64,000 bases of DNA, taken from the NCBI GenBank assembly GCA_012064385.1, contig QRDG01000023.1, positions 770,513-834,512 of the forward strand, written 5' to 3'. Shown here in pieces: positions 31,540 to 43,874 of the stretch. The stretch's first letter is position 1. Each line of letters starts with the position of its first letter. The position numbers and the translations under genes were made by a program. A model generated the notes under the pieces. The model saw only the letters and a list, made by a program, of their open reading frames with translations, was not told the origin of the DNA and ran no database searches. This DNA is from Puccinellia tenuiflora. Taxonomy: Eukaryota > Streptophyta > Magnoliopsida > Poales > Poaceae.

Positions 31540-34500
31540 TGTGGCGCCCCGACCCTAGAACTATGCAATGAAGCTTTGTGCAACCGGTCAAACTACACAA
31601 TCGAAGGTTACTGGGTGTACCAATCCCAGGCCAAAACCTTTGGCAGGCGTGCTCGGAATGGATCATCGGCACACAACAGTTCGATCATGCCATAAGCTCA
31701 GACATAGCTATCATGTATAGTAGAGAGATCAAGACTTGTGGAACAACTGGCACATCACAGACTCTACGACACAAATATTCATATAGCAACTCATATATGA
31801 GAAAGATACAAATATTACACACAAAAGGTCACAGACCCAATAATTCATCATGCGGAAGCGAAGTAGTGTTGTCTAGTACAACAAGATCCAAATATAGGGC
31901 CTAAGAGGCCTACACATAAGTAAACCCAGCCAGCTTGTTCCACGGTCGCAAGCTGCCACCTGGGAACCCTGAACTACTCGTCGACGTCCACGAAGAACCC
32001 ACCTGTGTGCTCGGTGTCGTCCTCCTCTGAAACAAATTAATAAAGGCAGCAAAGAGAGACTGAGTACGACGTACTCGTAAGTTTAGTAGGGCGATATAGG
32101 CCCAATGCTGACGGAGGCTCTAATGCTGTATAATGTAGCTAATTTGCATAAAGCTAGCTTTCCGTTTTTAAAAGACATAAAGACCCATGGCATCGACTAC
32201 TCAGAATATTTTCATAAAAGGGGTAAGAGAGTAAACATTCTCCTTTGGTTCTCATCAAACCATTAGTAACCAGAAACATCTCATCTCCACCAAGGCACTC
32301 CCTCGAATCATCCTCGAGGAAATGAACCTTTTAAACACACGTTGAGTTCCAACCTTTAGCTGCCAAGTTTTAATTAATTAGGTTATACTTTTCTATGAGC
32401 TAATCCGCCTTTCCCAAGAGTTTGTCCATAACCGTGGACACGGCTTTTCGAAAAGATTTACCCTGCAGGGGTGTACTAATTTACCCATTGGTACCGTCCG
32501 GCTCACCTAATTGGCCCTTTTCCGGGAAAGGCCAGCGAGTGGGCGCGGTTAAACCTTTACCTCGCATGAGACAATCCAAGAGTCATCTGTGGCGACAGGA
32601 CAAGTTTACCCAGCCTATTTCAGCCCCTGCCCCATCACCACGTCCTAAACACCACCATCCTCATCATTTCTTTTTCCGCTCACACACACGCGCAAATGGA
32701 AATAGCAAACTAGAGTACCCTTGGATACGCCCGCACAAGTTATTCAGTTAGTAAGGAGCCCATACTCCCACCAATGGCAGCATGCTCGGTTCTTGGTTCT
32801 AGCTAAAAGCACTCTCAGCCTAGGCGGCAAGAATGAGGAAAAACACCATCCCCGACGGCAACTCATCCAAGCCTTTTAGCATTTTAATTATGTACCAACA
32901 GTAACCACCATGTCCGAACATTCCATCAACATCATAATAATGGAATTAAATCACCGGAAAAAATATAACATTTGACTAAGCATGGCTAAGCATAGCTAAG
33001 CATATAGATACCACAATTATAACTTATCTCAGGCCAACACATCAACCCTATGGTTCATAGGTAGGGATACATGTATTGGCTCGGGGAAAAACATGCATTC
33101 ATAGGATACTCTAGTATTGACCAAAATTGACATTGGAATCGAATGCAATATTATAGTGGATAAAATAAGTTTATAAAACAATAGGATTCTAGATGCCAAG
33201 AAGGTTAGGTTATCTCTTGCCTTGCTGCCGGGGCGTGTAGTACGGCTCGTCGGGGTAGATAGGGTTAACCTCCACTCCGGAATCTATCGATACCCAAGCA
33301 AGAATAGAAGAACAAATGAATCACACGAAGACAAGGTGCAATGCACAATCACATGATGACATGACAAGATTATGCAAAGATATCATCATATAATTTTAAA
33401 TAGCAAAATTAAATGGAGAGCCAAATAATTAGTGCAATTATTTGGAAACAACCCCATATTTAACTTAATGACCACATTGTTCATACTTTTATTAATTTAC
33501 TCAAAGTGGTTTAAATATGCATGAACATGACATGAATGGATAGGGTTTGTTCTTCCGATCATTTTGGTATCTTATTTGTAAATTTTTAAATATCGATGAT
33601 TAATTAGTGAATTAAATAATTAATTGAATTTAATTCGTTTAATCATTTAAAGAATAACATCAAATAAATATTTGTGATCATGATGTGATTTTAGCATGGT
33701 TTGCTAGCATTTGAAGTGCTGATCATTTTGATATTTTATTCATACTTTTTGGTTAACTATTTCTCAAGTTATGAATTTTTCCAAATTAGGTATTATTTAT
33801 ACCATTTTAGGAATTCTTAAATAAACCGCAAGAATATAATTTCAAAAGACTATTACAATGATCCTATCCTGTAGAGTTTGTTTTTCTGAACAATTTGATA
33901 TTTGATTTGTCGAATTTGAAGCAGTATTCAAATAGTTATTAATTATTTAAATTTGTTTATTTTCCAAAAAGGGAAAAGTATTTCCAGACAGGCCGGCCTT
34001 GTGCCGGCTAGGCCGGGCTGCAGGCCGGGCACCAGCCCGAAGGCATCGGCCTTTGGCCGGCCCAGGCTGGGCTAGGAGGCCGCGGGGGTGGCCGAAGCGG
34101 CCGACCTCGTGCCGGCCCAAGCCGAGGCCAGGCCGGGCAAGCGGCACGAGCTACGGTCAACGCCACGACCGGCGTGGCCGACACGGTGACCACGCGTGGC
34201 CGGCGGCGAGCGTGCACGGCACCGGCGCGGGCGAGCACGCGCGGGAGCAAGGGAGGGGCGGCGTTTCACGCGACGAGTCGCAGGGAAGCCGGCGGCGGAA
34301 CCACGGACCTAGTGGTCGCCGGAAGGTGCCCCGGCGATGAGCTACGGCGGCGGAATTAGTTCGGCATTCGGCACTCGAGCTAACCAGAGGGAGAGGGAGA
34401 GAAAGGAGGGGTCGGGAAGCACCGCGAGCTCACCCTGAGTGGGTTGGAGCGGTCGGCGAAGGCCGGGGAGGACGAATGGCGATGCGCGCATGCTCGGCAG

Positions 34501-35562
34501 GCGGCGACCGGAGCGGAGGGAGACGTCGACTATGGCCTCGATTTCGGCTACCCCGTGCCGATTCCTTCGGCATGGAGGAGCAGCATGGCGAGGCGGTCCT
34601 GACGGCGCGCTTGGAGTGGTCCCGGGCGGCCCGGAGCAACGGCGATTTGACGGTGAGGCAGCGGCGCGCGCGCGGCTTCCTCGAGCTAGGGTTAGGGTTC
34701 CGTGGGGGGGGGGGGGGAAGAGAAGCAGGGGAGAGAGAGAGGGAGTAGGTGAGCACGGCGTCGTGGGGGGGGGACTCTTATCCACGCGGAGAGGGCCACA
34801 ACGGCATGGCGACAGGAGGCGGCGTCGGCAGCATGGGCGCGCGCAGCATAGTGGAGAAGAAGGAGAGAGGGGATGATGACAGGGGTGGCCCACCCGTCAG
34901 GGTTGTAATCTTTTTCCCTTTGTTTTCTTTTTCAATTAAAACCAGTAGGGTTTAGGGATTTAATTAAGGCCTTGGAACATTTTTATAAAATCTGGAAAAA
35001 TTCATGTTGGCTTCCCATATCATCTAGAAACTGCACAAAAATTTGTGTGGCGAAATAAAATGTTTTGCACAACATTTGTTCATAGGATTTGAATAAGGCA
35101 AAGTTTAATAATTTCCAAAATATATTTATTTGGAGCACTTAAACAATTCCAAAAATAGTGAAAATATTCGTGGAGGCTCCCAATATATTTGTGAAGCTCC
35201 CCACAATTTTATTTGGAATTTTTGGAAAGTATAATTTGGTTTCAAAAATAATAATTGGTTTGCACCAATTTGAATTCTCAAATTAAAAATCTTTGCTTGT
35301 CAAAATTGGATTTTGACAATTGGTCATAATAATTAAACTTGGAACTTCCTGAACAATTTGGAAGTTCAAATTAATTTGGTTTCACCAAGTTAAGCAATTG
35401 CATTAAGGTTGAAGATTTTGGGATTTGGATTTGTTCCCTTTTAATTTCTTTCCAAACTTGCTTTATTTTAAGTTAGCAATTTAAATGGATGCCATGATGC
35501 AATGCAAAGCAAAAAGTGAAAATTTGGCCCATATTTTAGGGTGCCAAACTGGGGCTGTTAGA
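31540..35562 (-). repeat. LTR of L5, left copy (about 4.0 kb)
   Basis: Plus-strand ends are TGTGGCGCCCCGACC and GGCTGTTAGA (CA mutated to GA). It matches 38066-42053 over its length. It contains a GC-rich island (33970-34890) and poly-G runs. Frames such as 31578-31904 and 34342-34893 are present in both copies but show no family motif. Confidence 0.9.
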
Positions 35563-38050
35563 ATTCTACCCCCTTACAGGAATCTCGTCCCGAGATTCTA
35601 GAGTAGAAGTCGAGAGGAGGAGAATATGACAACACATATCTTCCTCGTCGCAGAGATTGGGCTAACTAACATGACATGCCAATACGGCGGAAAGGACCGA
35701 AGGTAGCTTAAGGTGACGGACAACAAGGCAAATGTGCCCAAGACCATAAGCCACTGTGGAAAACTAGGAACAGCTTGACCAAGCAAGGTCGAGCAGAAGA
35801 TAGGGCAACTTCTGGACTCCACGCTTTTGAAATACCCACGTTTCCATAAGATTAAAGCTCGGGCCCTAACGTGACTGATGAATTCACACCATGTCCGTGT
35901 GATTGGGAAAAACTTTGGGTTCACCTAGGGGGGAAAATATAGCACTAAACCACCATTAGATAAGGAGATCAACCCTGGTACACGAGCTATTCCCAGGATA
36001 CAAGGAATATAGGGGTTGACCGATAGATATTTAGCAACTCCGTAGTGAGGTTCTCCTTGAGGTTCTAGATATCACACCCCGGCTTCGGAAGAGCCTTCAA
36101 TCGATCATCGAGCGAAGGTCGTGCTTGACGATAGAGGAAGGCTATAAGGGAACACTCCTAGGGTAAGTTACACATGATCCTCCTGGATAGTAGTTGATGT
36201 TAAGGATTTAAGAGATTTTGTCAGCAGATCTTCCACTGAGGTGCTTGAATCACAACACCGAACTTGTTGGGTTTACAACTAGGCCTAGGTCATGCTCTTG
36301 ATAAACCACCAAGCATCATTTCCGCTTGAGGTTCCGAGTTGGTTGGGCATGCAGATTATCCAGGATAAGCAGGCCTGGAGGGGAGTTTCCGAAAGTTAAC
36401 CGAAAGGTAGGATAACTAGATTCTCAAGATATGGGCTGCAGTGCCAAGCTCCAGAACACGATCGAGGTTGGGAAAACCATGGGGTCACGATTACTAAGAG
36501 AGAAATGAACCAGCATGTACTCCAATCACTGGAGCACAATTGAGTCCTGATTGGGAAACACCGGTAAGATGTTAAGATTTGACAACTTCTTCTTATTTAA
36601 GAACAAATCGGTCAGTGGCATACATGACGTATTTAGAGGACTGGAGGTAACAACCTACCATCTCAACAACAATCCGCACATGCATGACCAACTTGTGATT
36701 TAACCCGAGGAGACGGAGTGAACTTCACTCGGATCCACAGTGACAAAAGTCATTGGTTGCGAGAGAAAACTTGCTCTGCAAGGAAAAAGATGTGGTCTTG
36801 AGAGTTTCGACATGAATCTAACTCATTGACCGGAGGTGTGCACCTGAACGAATGGGCTTGGCAACACAGACAACTCAGCTCGATGATATGATTACCAATC
36901 ATGCTAAGAGTGCCACCAAAGTCTTTGGATTTCAAAACAATAACAATTGCTCAGAATATCCGATTACCACATCAATATGCATCCTCAACACTCTCGAGCC
37001 CGAGTAGCTCGGAGGTAGATGGATAAGGAAGGGTAAGAGCATCACTTCATCAAGTACGTCATGAGACTAGTCACGACCTCTTGATATAAAAGAGTGTGAC
37101 ACTCCAAGGTGGAATGGAACAAAAACTAGACACGTTCTTACTCCGCGAGTTACAATACTTTGACCTGGTCCGAGAGATGGACAAGGTACCAGAGTTTGTT
37201 TCTCCTAACATCCCGAAGTGGAATGCCTTGACGAACCACAAGAATAACATGCATCAGAACACCACAATGCACGATAAAACTTGACTGCCAACAGACAGAT
37301 AGAGATCGGACGACAGATCTAGAGTAAGGAACAGGCTAGCAACAATCTCAAGATAATGCAGAAGCCCTTGTTAGCACTATTCCGACAACTAGTGCCGAAA
37401 GGGTTTCATGAACGGTGTTAGTGGAGGAATCACAAATATTGATGGACCACTCGCTAGGAGCAATCTTGTCGTGATTCAGATGGTTCTTTGACAGATAGTC
37501 TAGCTAAAGCTAGTGACAGAGAGGAGCATTGTTGAGCAAAACAATTACGGCTGCAACCTCGAGCTTGAAGACTAACTTCAATTGTGCCAACCTGATGTAG
37601 GGTTTGAATTAACATCAGGGTTCAACGGAAAAGATCTTGGGTTAAAGATCAGCTTCATGCACCGGGACTCACAATAACATAATGCTCACAAGGGTGACAA
37701 CCCTCATGAATCATTACACCGGAGCCCTAGCACAATCCGGGACCTTCGGTTCAAGATCTTGGACTAAAGCAAAGGAATTTCTTGACGATCCGCAATACTT
37801 CCTCTCTTCGAGCTTTAGATTTGGCAGACAAGCAGAGATAACCAGTAAACTAAAGGTAGCAGCCAACCCCGTGATCCTAAACTTCGACACCAAGCTTAAA
37901 ACAATTAGAGATAAGAGATCAGAGTAGAGCGAGTTGGATGAGGAGTAAAAAGAATCCTAAGAAGGTTTTCACAACTCATTTTTATGTTATAAATAATTTT
38001 CAACTAGACTCGACATCGACCAATAGAAAGGGTTTCCTACAGGCAGTCCT
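35563..38050 (-). other. L5 internal region without gag or pol
   Basis: About 2.5 kb between the LTRs. The minus-strand end has CTCGGGACGAGATTC and the purine tract GTAAGGGGGTAGAAT (35563-35580) before the LTR. No ORF longer than about 108 codons is present, and none shows retroviral motifs. Confidence 0.75.
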
Positions 38051-38062
38051 GCTCTGATACCA
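38051..38062 (-). other. Primer binding site of L5 (tRNA-Met)
   Basis: The minus strand reads TGGTATCAGAGC, three bases from the LTR end. The second copy at 31525-31536 carries one change (TGATATCAGAGC). Confidence 0.88.
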
Positions 38063-38065
38063 ACT

Positions 38066-41000
38066 TGTGGCGCCCCGACCCCAAAACTATACAATGAAGC
38101 TTTGTGCAACCGGTCATGCTACACAATCGAAGGTTACTGGGTGTACCAATCCCAGGCCAAAACCTTTGGCAGGCGTGCTCGGAATGGATCATCGGCACGC
38201 AACACTTCGATCATGCCATAAGTTCAGACATAGCTATCATGTATAGTAGAGAGATCAAGACTTGTGGAACAACTGGCGCATCACAGACTCTACGACACAA
38301 ATATTCATCTAGCAACTCATATATGAGAAAGATACAAATATTACACACAAAAGGTCACAGACCCAACAATTCATCATGCGGAAGCGAAGTAGTGTTGTCT
38401 AGTACAACAAGATCCAAATATAGGGCCTAACAGGCCTACACATAAGTAAACCCAGCCAGCTTGTTCCACGGTCCCAAGCTGCCACCTGGGAACCCCGAAC
38501 TACTCGTCGACGTCCGGGAAGAACCCACCTGTGTGCTCGGTGTCATCCTCCTCTGAAACAAATTAATAAAGGCAGCAAAGAGAGACTGAGTACGACGTAG
38601 TCGCAAGTTTAGTAGGGCGATATAGGCCCAATGCTGACGGAGCCTCTAATGTTGTATAATGTAGCTAATTTGCATAAAGCTAGTTTTCCGTTTTTAAAAG
38701 ACATAAAGACCCATGGCATCAACTACTCAGAATATTTTCATAAAAAGGGGTAAGAGAGTAAACATTCTCCTTTGGTTCTCATCGAACCATTAGTAACCAG
38801 AAACATCTCATCTCCACCAAGGCACTCCCTCGAATCACCCTCGAGGAAATGAACCTGTTAAACACACGTTCAGTTGCAACCTTTAGCTGCCAAGTTTTAA
38901 TTAATTAGGTTATACTTTTCTATGAGCTAATCCGCCTTTTCCAAGAGTTTGTCCATAACCGTGGACACGACTTTTCGAAAAGATTTACCCTGCAGGGGTG
39001 TACTAATTTACCCATTGGTACCGTCTGGCTCACCTAATTGGCCCTCTTCCGGGGAAGGCCGGCGAGTGGGCGCGGTTAAACCTTTACCTCGCATGAGACT
39101 ATCCAAGAGTCATCTGTGGCGACAGGACAAGTTTACCCAACCTATTTCAGCCCCTGCCCCATCGGCACGTCCTAAACACCACCATCCTCATCATTTCTTT
39201 TTCCGCTCACACACACGCGCAAAGGGAAATAGCAAACTAGAGGACCCTTGGATACGCCCGCACAAGTTCTTCAGTTAGTAAGGAGCCCATACTCCCACCA
39301 ATGGCAGCACGCTCGGTTCTTGGTTCTAGCTAAAAGCACTCTCAGCCTAGGCGGCAAGAATGAGGCAAAACACCATCCCCGACGGCAACTCATCCAAGCC
39401 TTTTAGCATTTTAATTATGTACCAACAGTAACCACCATGTCCGAACATTCCATCAACATCATAATAATGGAATTAAATCACCGGACAGAAATATAACATT
39501 TGACTAAGCATGGCTAAGCATAGCTATGCATATAGATACCACAATTATAACTTATCTCAGGCCAACACATCAACCCTATGGTTCATAGGTAGGGATACAT
39601 GTATTGGCTCGAGGAAAAACATGCATTCATAGGATACTCTAGTATTGACCAAAATTGACATTGGAATCGAATGCAATATTATAGTGGATAAAATAAGTTT
39701 GTAAAACAATAGGATTCTAGATGCCAAGAAGGTTAGGTTATCTCTTGCCTTGCTGCCGGGGCGTGTAGTACGGCTCGTCGGGGTAGATAGGGTTAACCTC
39801 CACTCCGGAATCTATCGATACCCAAGCAAGAATAGAAGAACAAATGAATGACATGAAGACAAGGTGCAATGCACAATCACATGATGACATGACAAGATTA
39901 TGCAAAGATATCATCATATAATTTTAAATAGCAAAATTAAATGGAGAGCCAAATAATTAGTGCAATTATTTGGAAACAACCCCATATTTAACTTAATGAC
40001 CACATTGTTCATACTTTTATTAATTTACTCAAAGTGGTTTAAATATGCATGAACATGACATGAATGGATAGGGTTTGTTCTTCCGATCATTTTGGTATCT
40101 TATTTGTAAATTTTTAAATATCGATTATTAATTAGTGAATTAAATAATTAATTGAATTTAATTCATTTAATCATTTAAAGAATAACATCAAATAAATATT
40201 TGTGATCATGATGTGATTTTATCATGGTTTGCTAGCATTTGAAGTGCTGATCATTTTGATATTTTATTCATAATTTTTGGTTAACTATTTCTCAAGTTAT
40301 GAATTTTTCCAAATTAGGTATTATTTATACCATTTTAGGAATTCTTGAATAAACAGCAAGAATATAATTTCAAAAGACTATTACAATGATCCTATCTTGT
40401 AGAGTTTGTTTTTCTGAACAATTTGATATTTGATTTGTCGAATTTGAAGCAGTATTCAAATAGTTATTAATTATTTAAATTTATTTATTTTCCAAAAAGG
40501 AAAAAGTATTTCCAGACAGGCCGGCCTTGTGCCGGCCAGGCCGGGCTGCAGGCCAGGCACCAGCCCGAAGGCATTGGCCTTTGACCGGCCCAGGCTGGGC
40601 CAGGAGGCCGCGGGGGTGGCCGAAGCGGCCGGCCTCGTGCCGGCCCAAGCCGAGGCCAGGCCGGGCAAGCGGCACGAGCTACGGTGACCACGCGCGGCCG
40701 GCGGCGAGCGTGTACGGCACCGGCGCGGGCGAGCACACGCGGGAGCAAGGGAGGGGCAGAGTTTCATGCGACGAGTCGCAGGGAAGCCGGCGGCGGAACC
40801 ACGGACCTAGTGGTCACCAGAAGGTGCCCCGACGACCAGCTACGGCGGCGGCATTAGTTCGGCATTCGCCACTCGAGCTAACCAGAGGGAGAGGGAGAGA
40901 AAGGAGGGGTCGGGAAGCACCGCGAGCTCACTCTGAGTGGGTTGGAGCGGTCGGCGAAGGCCGGGGAGGATGAACGGCGATGCGCGCATGCTCGGCGGGC

Positions 41001-42053
41001 GGCGACCGGAGCGGAGGGAGACGGCGACTATGGCCTCGATTTCGGCTACCCCGTGCCGATTCCTTCGGCATGGAGGAGCAGCATGGCAAGGTGGTCCTGA
41101 CGGCGCGCTTGGAGTGGTCCCGGGCGGCCCGGAGCGAGGGCGATTTGAAGGCGAGGCAGCGGCGCGCGCGCGGGTTCCTCGAGCTAGGGTTAGGGTTCCG
41201 TGGGGGGGGGGAAGAGAAGCAGGGGAGAGAGAGGGAGCAGGTGAGCACGACATCGTGGGGGGGGGACTCTTATCCATGCGGAGAGGGCCACAGAGGCATG
41301 GCGACAGGAGGCGGCGTCGGCAGCATGGGCGCGCGCAACACAGTGGAGAAGAAGGAGAGAGGGGAGGATGACAGGGGTGGCCCACCCATCAGGGTTGTAA
41401 TCTTTTTCCCTTTGTTTTCTTTTTCAATTAAAACAAGTATGGTTTAGGGATTTAATTAAGGCCTTGGAACATTTTTATAAAATCTTGAAAAATTCATGTT
41501 GGCTTCCCATATCATCTAGAAACTGCACAAAAATTTGTGTGGCAAAATAAAATGTTTTGCACAACATTTGTTCATAGGATTTGAATAAGGCAAAGTTTAA
41601 TAATTTCCAAAATATATTTATTTGGAGCACTTGAACAATTCCAAAAATAGTGAAAATATTCGTGGAGGCTCCCAATATATTTATGAAGCTCCCCACAATT
41701 TTATTTGGAATTTTTGGAAAGTATAATTTGGTTTCAAAAATAAGAATTGGTTTGCACCAATTTGAATTCTCAAATTAAAATCTTTGCTTGTCATAATTGG
41801 ATTTTGACAATTGGTCATAATAATTAAACTTGGAACTTCCTGAACAATTTGGAAGTTCAAATTAATTTGGTTTCACCAAGTTAAGCAATTGCATTAAGGT
41901 TGAAGATTTTGGGATTTGGATTTGTTCCCTTTTAATTTATTTCCAAACATGCTTTATTTTAAGTTAGCAATTTAAATGGATGCCATGATGCAATGCAAAG
42001 CAAAAAGTGAAAATTTGGCCCATATTTTAGGGTGCCAAACTGGGGTTGTTACA
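38066..42053 (-). repeat. LTR of L5, right copy (3988 bp)
   Basis: Ends are TGTGGCGCCCC and GGTTGTTACA. It lacks 30 bp present in the left copy within the GC island near 40680. It abuts the L4 right LTR at 42054. Confidence 0.9.
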
Positions 42054-42904
42054 GTTTTGTGGGGAGATCATAGTTTCAGATTGTGTTGTATCACTTGTAC
42101 CACTGAATCATATCATGTCTTGGCGTTGTGAGTAGTTCTCTCATGTTCCTGGGGGTATAGGATGAATTGGCAATGATTTTTATATAACATGTGTTGGTAT
42201 TTTGTCTAGTTTTTATCTTTGATGTCATTCTATGATGGTGTTGTGCGAACGTCGACTGCATATCACTTCACCTTTATGGGCTCATAGGAGAACACCGTAG
42301 TGTAATGGAGTGAGGAAGACTTGGGAGGACACGTAAACCCAAGACCGAATCATGAAGTTACTTTATGGGGTATTAGTATCGGGGACCTTAAAGATTAATG
42401 CTATGGTGTGACTTTATGTCTTAATAACTCTTGTGCAGTCATATACTTGGCCATATCATCCATCATAAGGGGTTTAGTTTATTTATTTAACTACACCTAA
42501 TTATGGCTCCGTCCAAAGAAGATTAAAACTTGACAAAATGTTTACCTTGTTGTTCTAGAAATATTTATGCCATGAAGTCTAGGTAGCCCTTGGGAACTCT
42601 CTCTACCTATAAGAAGCACACACTTGAGCTTGTCCTCTTGCTGCATAGAGGATTGGGCTTTCTCTCTTTGAGAGCTTTCACTTGTCATATTGCATTCTCA
42701 GCATTTTACTTTATTGCAAACTCTACACCAAAAACCCAAAAACACTTGCATCATTTAATCATTTTGTTTGTCTAGTGCATAGATAATAAGAGTAGTGACG
42801 CTCTTATTTGAGAGGATAAATACTTATACCTTCTACTCCTCGTGGGATCGATACTATACTTACACATCGAAGATTTCAACGATCCCCTATACTTGTGGGT
42901 ATCA
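42054..42904 (+). repeat. 3' LTR of L4, right 851 bp
   Basis: It matches 30067-30917 base for base in length. The left part of this LTR is missing at the junction with L5. Confidence 0.88.
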
Positions 42905-42909
42905 ACCAC
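42905..42909. repeat. Target site duplication of L4, right copy
   Basis: ACCAC lies directly after the CA end of the right L4 LTR. On the minus strand it belongs to the Trp codon of the DTC1 ORF2 piece ending FPEW. Confidence 0.88.
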
Positions 42910-43628
42910 TCAGGAAATTTTCGCATTTGTGTTGGAAGATGCTGGACGTGCTCAAGTCTGACCAGAGGCTTCCCCTCGACATATTTCCATGCTAGCGGAG
43001 CGCTGGGGATCTCTTCACGGCCTTGTAATTGAGCAATGGTGATACCAAGGTTGCTAGCAATGTTTGCGTCCTTATCGGAAAACACCTTGAGCGTGGGGAC
43101 CGATTGTATTTTCTGTTCTCCGAGCTGGGGAACTTGTTTCCCGCTTGCACTACTACTTCTCTTCTCCTCAATTTGTGACTTATATGACTTCACAATACTG
43201 CGGTCATAGTCTGAAGATTGGTCAGCCACATGTGCCGGTGGTCGCTCAAGCATGTCCACAAACTGTTGAACGACTTTCGGAGCTATTTTCTCCTTTGGTT
43301 GGGGTTGTTTCGGTGCAGAATGGCTTTCCACTTGGGCATCCACGACCGCATTGATTTCAGCATCAGTCATGTCGTAAGCTAACTTGGCAGGAGGATCGGC
43401 CTTCTTGGCTTTCTTCTTTGTATTACCTTTCCTATGACTAGTACTAGTCGACGGAGCGGTGGTCTTCCGCTCTAGCCCCTGCGAATGAGTGGGCACCGGA
43501 GTCGGCTGGACTCGCGCTGGAGATGGAGACGGACTCGCGCTGGGGTCCCTCTGGAGGAGGGGTGGACTTAGAGGTGGTGGACTGATACTCGGAGGAGTCG
43601 GTGGCCTTGGCGCCAAATCTGCAAACAC
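42905..43628 (-). pseudogene. DTC1 ORF2, central part with Pro-rich hinge
   Basis: The minus-strand frame after a TTTGCAG acceptor-like site reads DLAPRPPTPPSISPPP, then a Lys-rich stretch, then VRLEHVQHLPTQMRKFPEW. There it meets the L4 target duplication. Removing L4 and one duplication copy makes the frame continue into the YMQVIKED exon at 29354. This is the linker and N-terminal part of the Ulp1-containing ORF of CACTA elements. No catalytic residues lie in this part. It is interrupted and therefore non-functional. Confidence 0.65.
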
Positions 43629-43659
43629 GATGGATTATTTTTTCCATAGAATGATACCA

Positions 43660-43775
43660 CGCATGGCTACCTGGCCCGTTGGTTAGGAAGTGAAACCTTC
43701 CCGTGACTATAAGCAGTCACGAGTTCAAGTCCTGGGTCTGTACTATTTTGCACTCTCTGCCCAATTTTTTTTTAT
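43660..43775 (+). mobile_element. tRNA-derived SINE-like sequence
   Basis: TGGCCCGTTGG (about 43676-43686) fits a Pol III A box and GTTCAAGTCC (about 43721-43730) a B box, spaced about 45 bases apart. A T-run at 43763-43772 could terminate Pol III. It does not fold into a good tRNA, so it is called SINE-like rather than a tRNA gene. Flanking duplications were not identified. Confidence 0.45.
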
Positions 43776-43874
43776 CTCTCACTTATACAACACATCTATT
43801 TTGGTCATACAAAATATAAAACCAAAAAATATGGACAAAAAAACTATATGCTATTTAGAAAACCGCGTCAACTT

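Larger units (their letters stand above)
31397..42053 (-). mobile_element. L5: chromovirus-like Gypsy element in tandem form (LTR-internal-LTR-partial internal)
   Basis: On the minus strand the order is LTR (42053-38066), tRNA-Met primer site, internal region (38065-35563), LTR (35562-31540), then a second primer site and the first 143 bp of a second internal region (31539-31397). The 143-bp stretch is nearly identical to 37923-38065. The internal region is about 2.5 kb with no gag or pol frame, so the element is non-autonomous. The purine tract and the preceding TCTCGGGACGAGATTC motif resemble Tekay/Del-type chromovirus 3' ends, which is the basis for the lineage call. Confidence 0.85.
29360..42904 (+). 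mobile_element. L4: Athila-like Gypsy element, plus strand, mostly replaced by L5
   Basis: It has a left LTR (29360-30917), a tRNA-Asp primer site, about 450 bp of internal DNA with the start of an ORF, then L5 (31397-42053), then the 3' 851 bp of the right LTR (42054-42904). The outer 5-bp duplication ACCAC is exact. The rest of the internal region and about 707 bp of the right LTR are missing, so a deletion accompanied or followed the L5 insertion. Confidence 0.88.

Noticed and set aside
31578..31904. 108-codon plus frame repeated at 38104-38430
   Set aside because: Both copies are within L5 LTRs on the antisense strand of the element; conservation reflects the LTR duplication.
34342..34893. 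183-codon Pro/Ser-rich minus frame (also at 40840-41385)
   Set aside because: It is in both L5 LTRs; low-complexity GC-rich sequence with poly-G slippage. Mentioned only as part of the GC island.
43664..43740. Possible functional tRNA gene
   Set aside because: A and B boxes are present but acceptor and anticodon stems do not pair convincingly; a SINE-like relic fits better.
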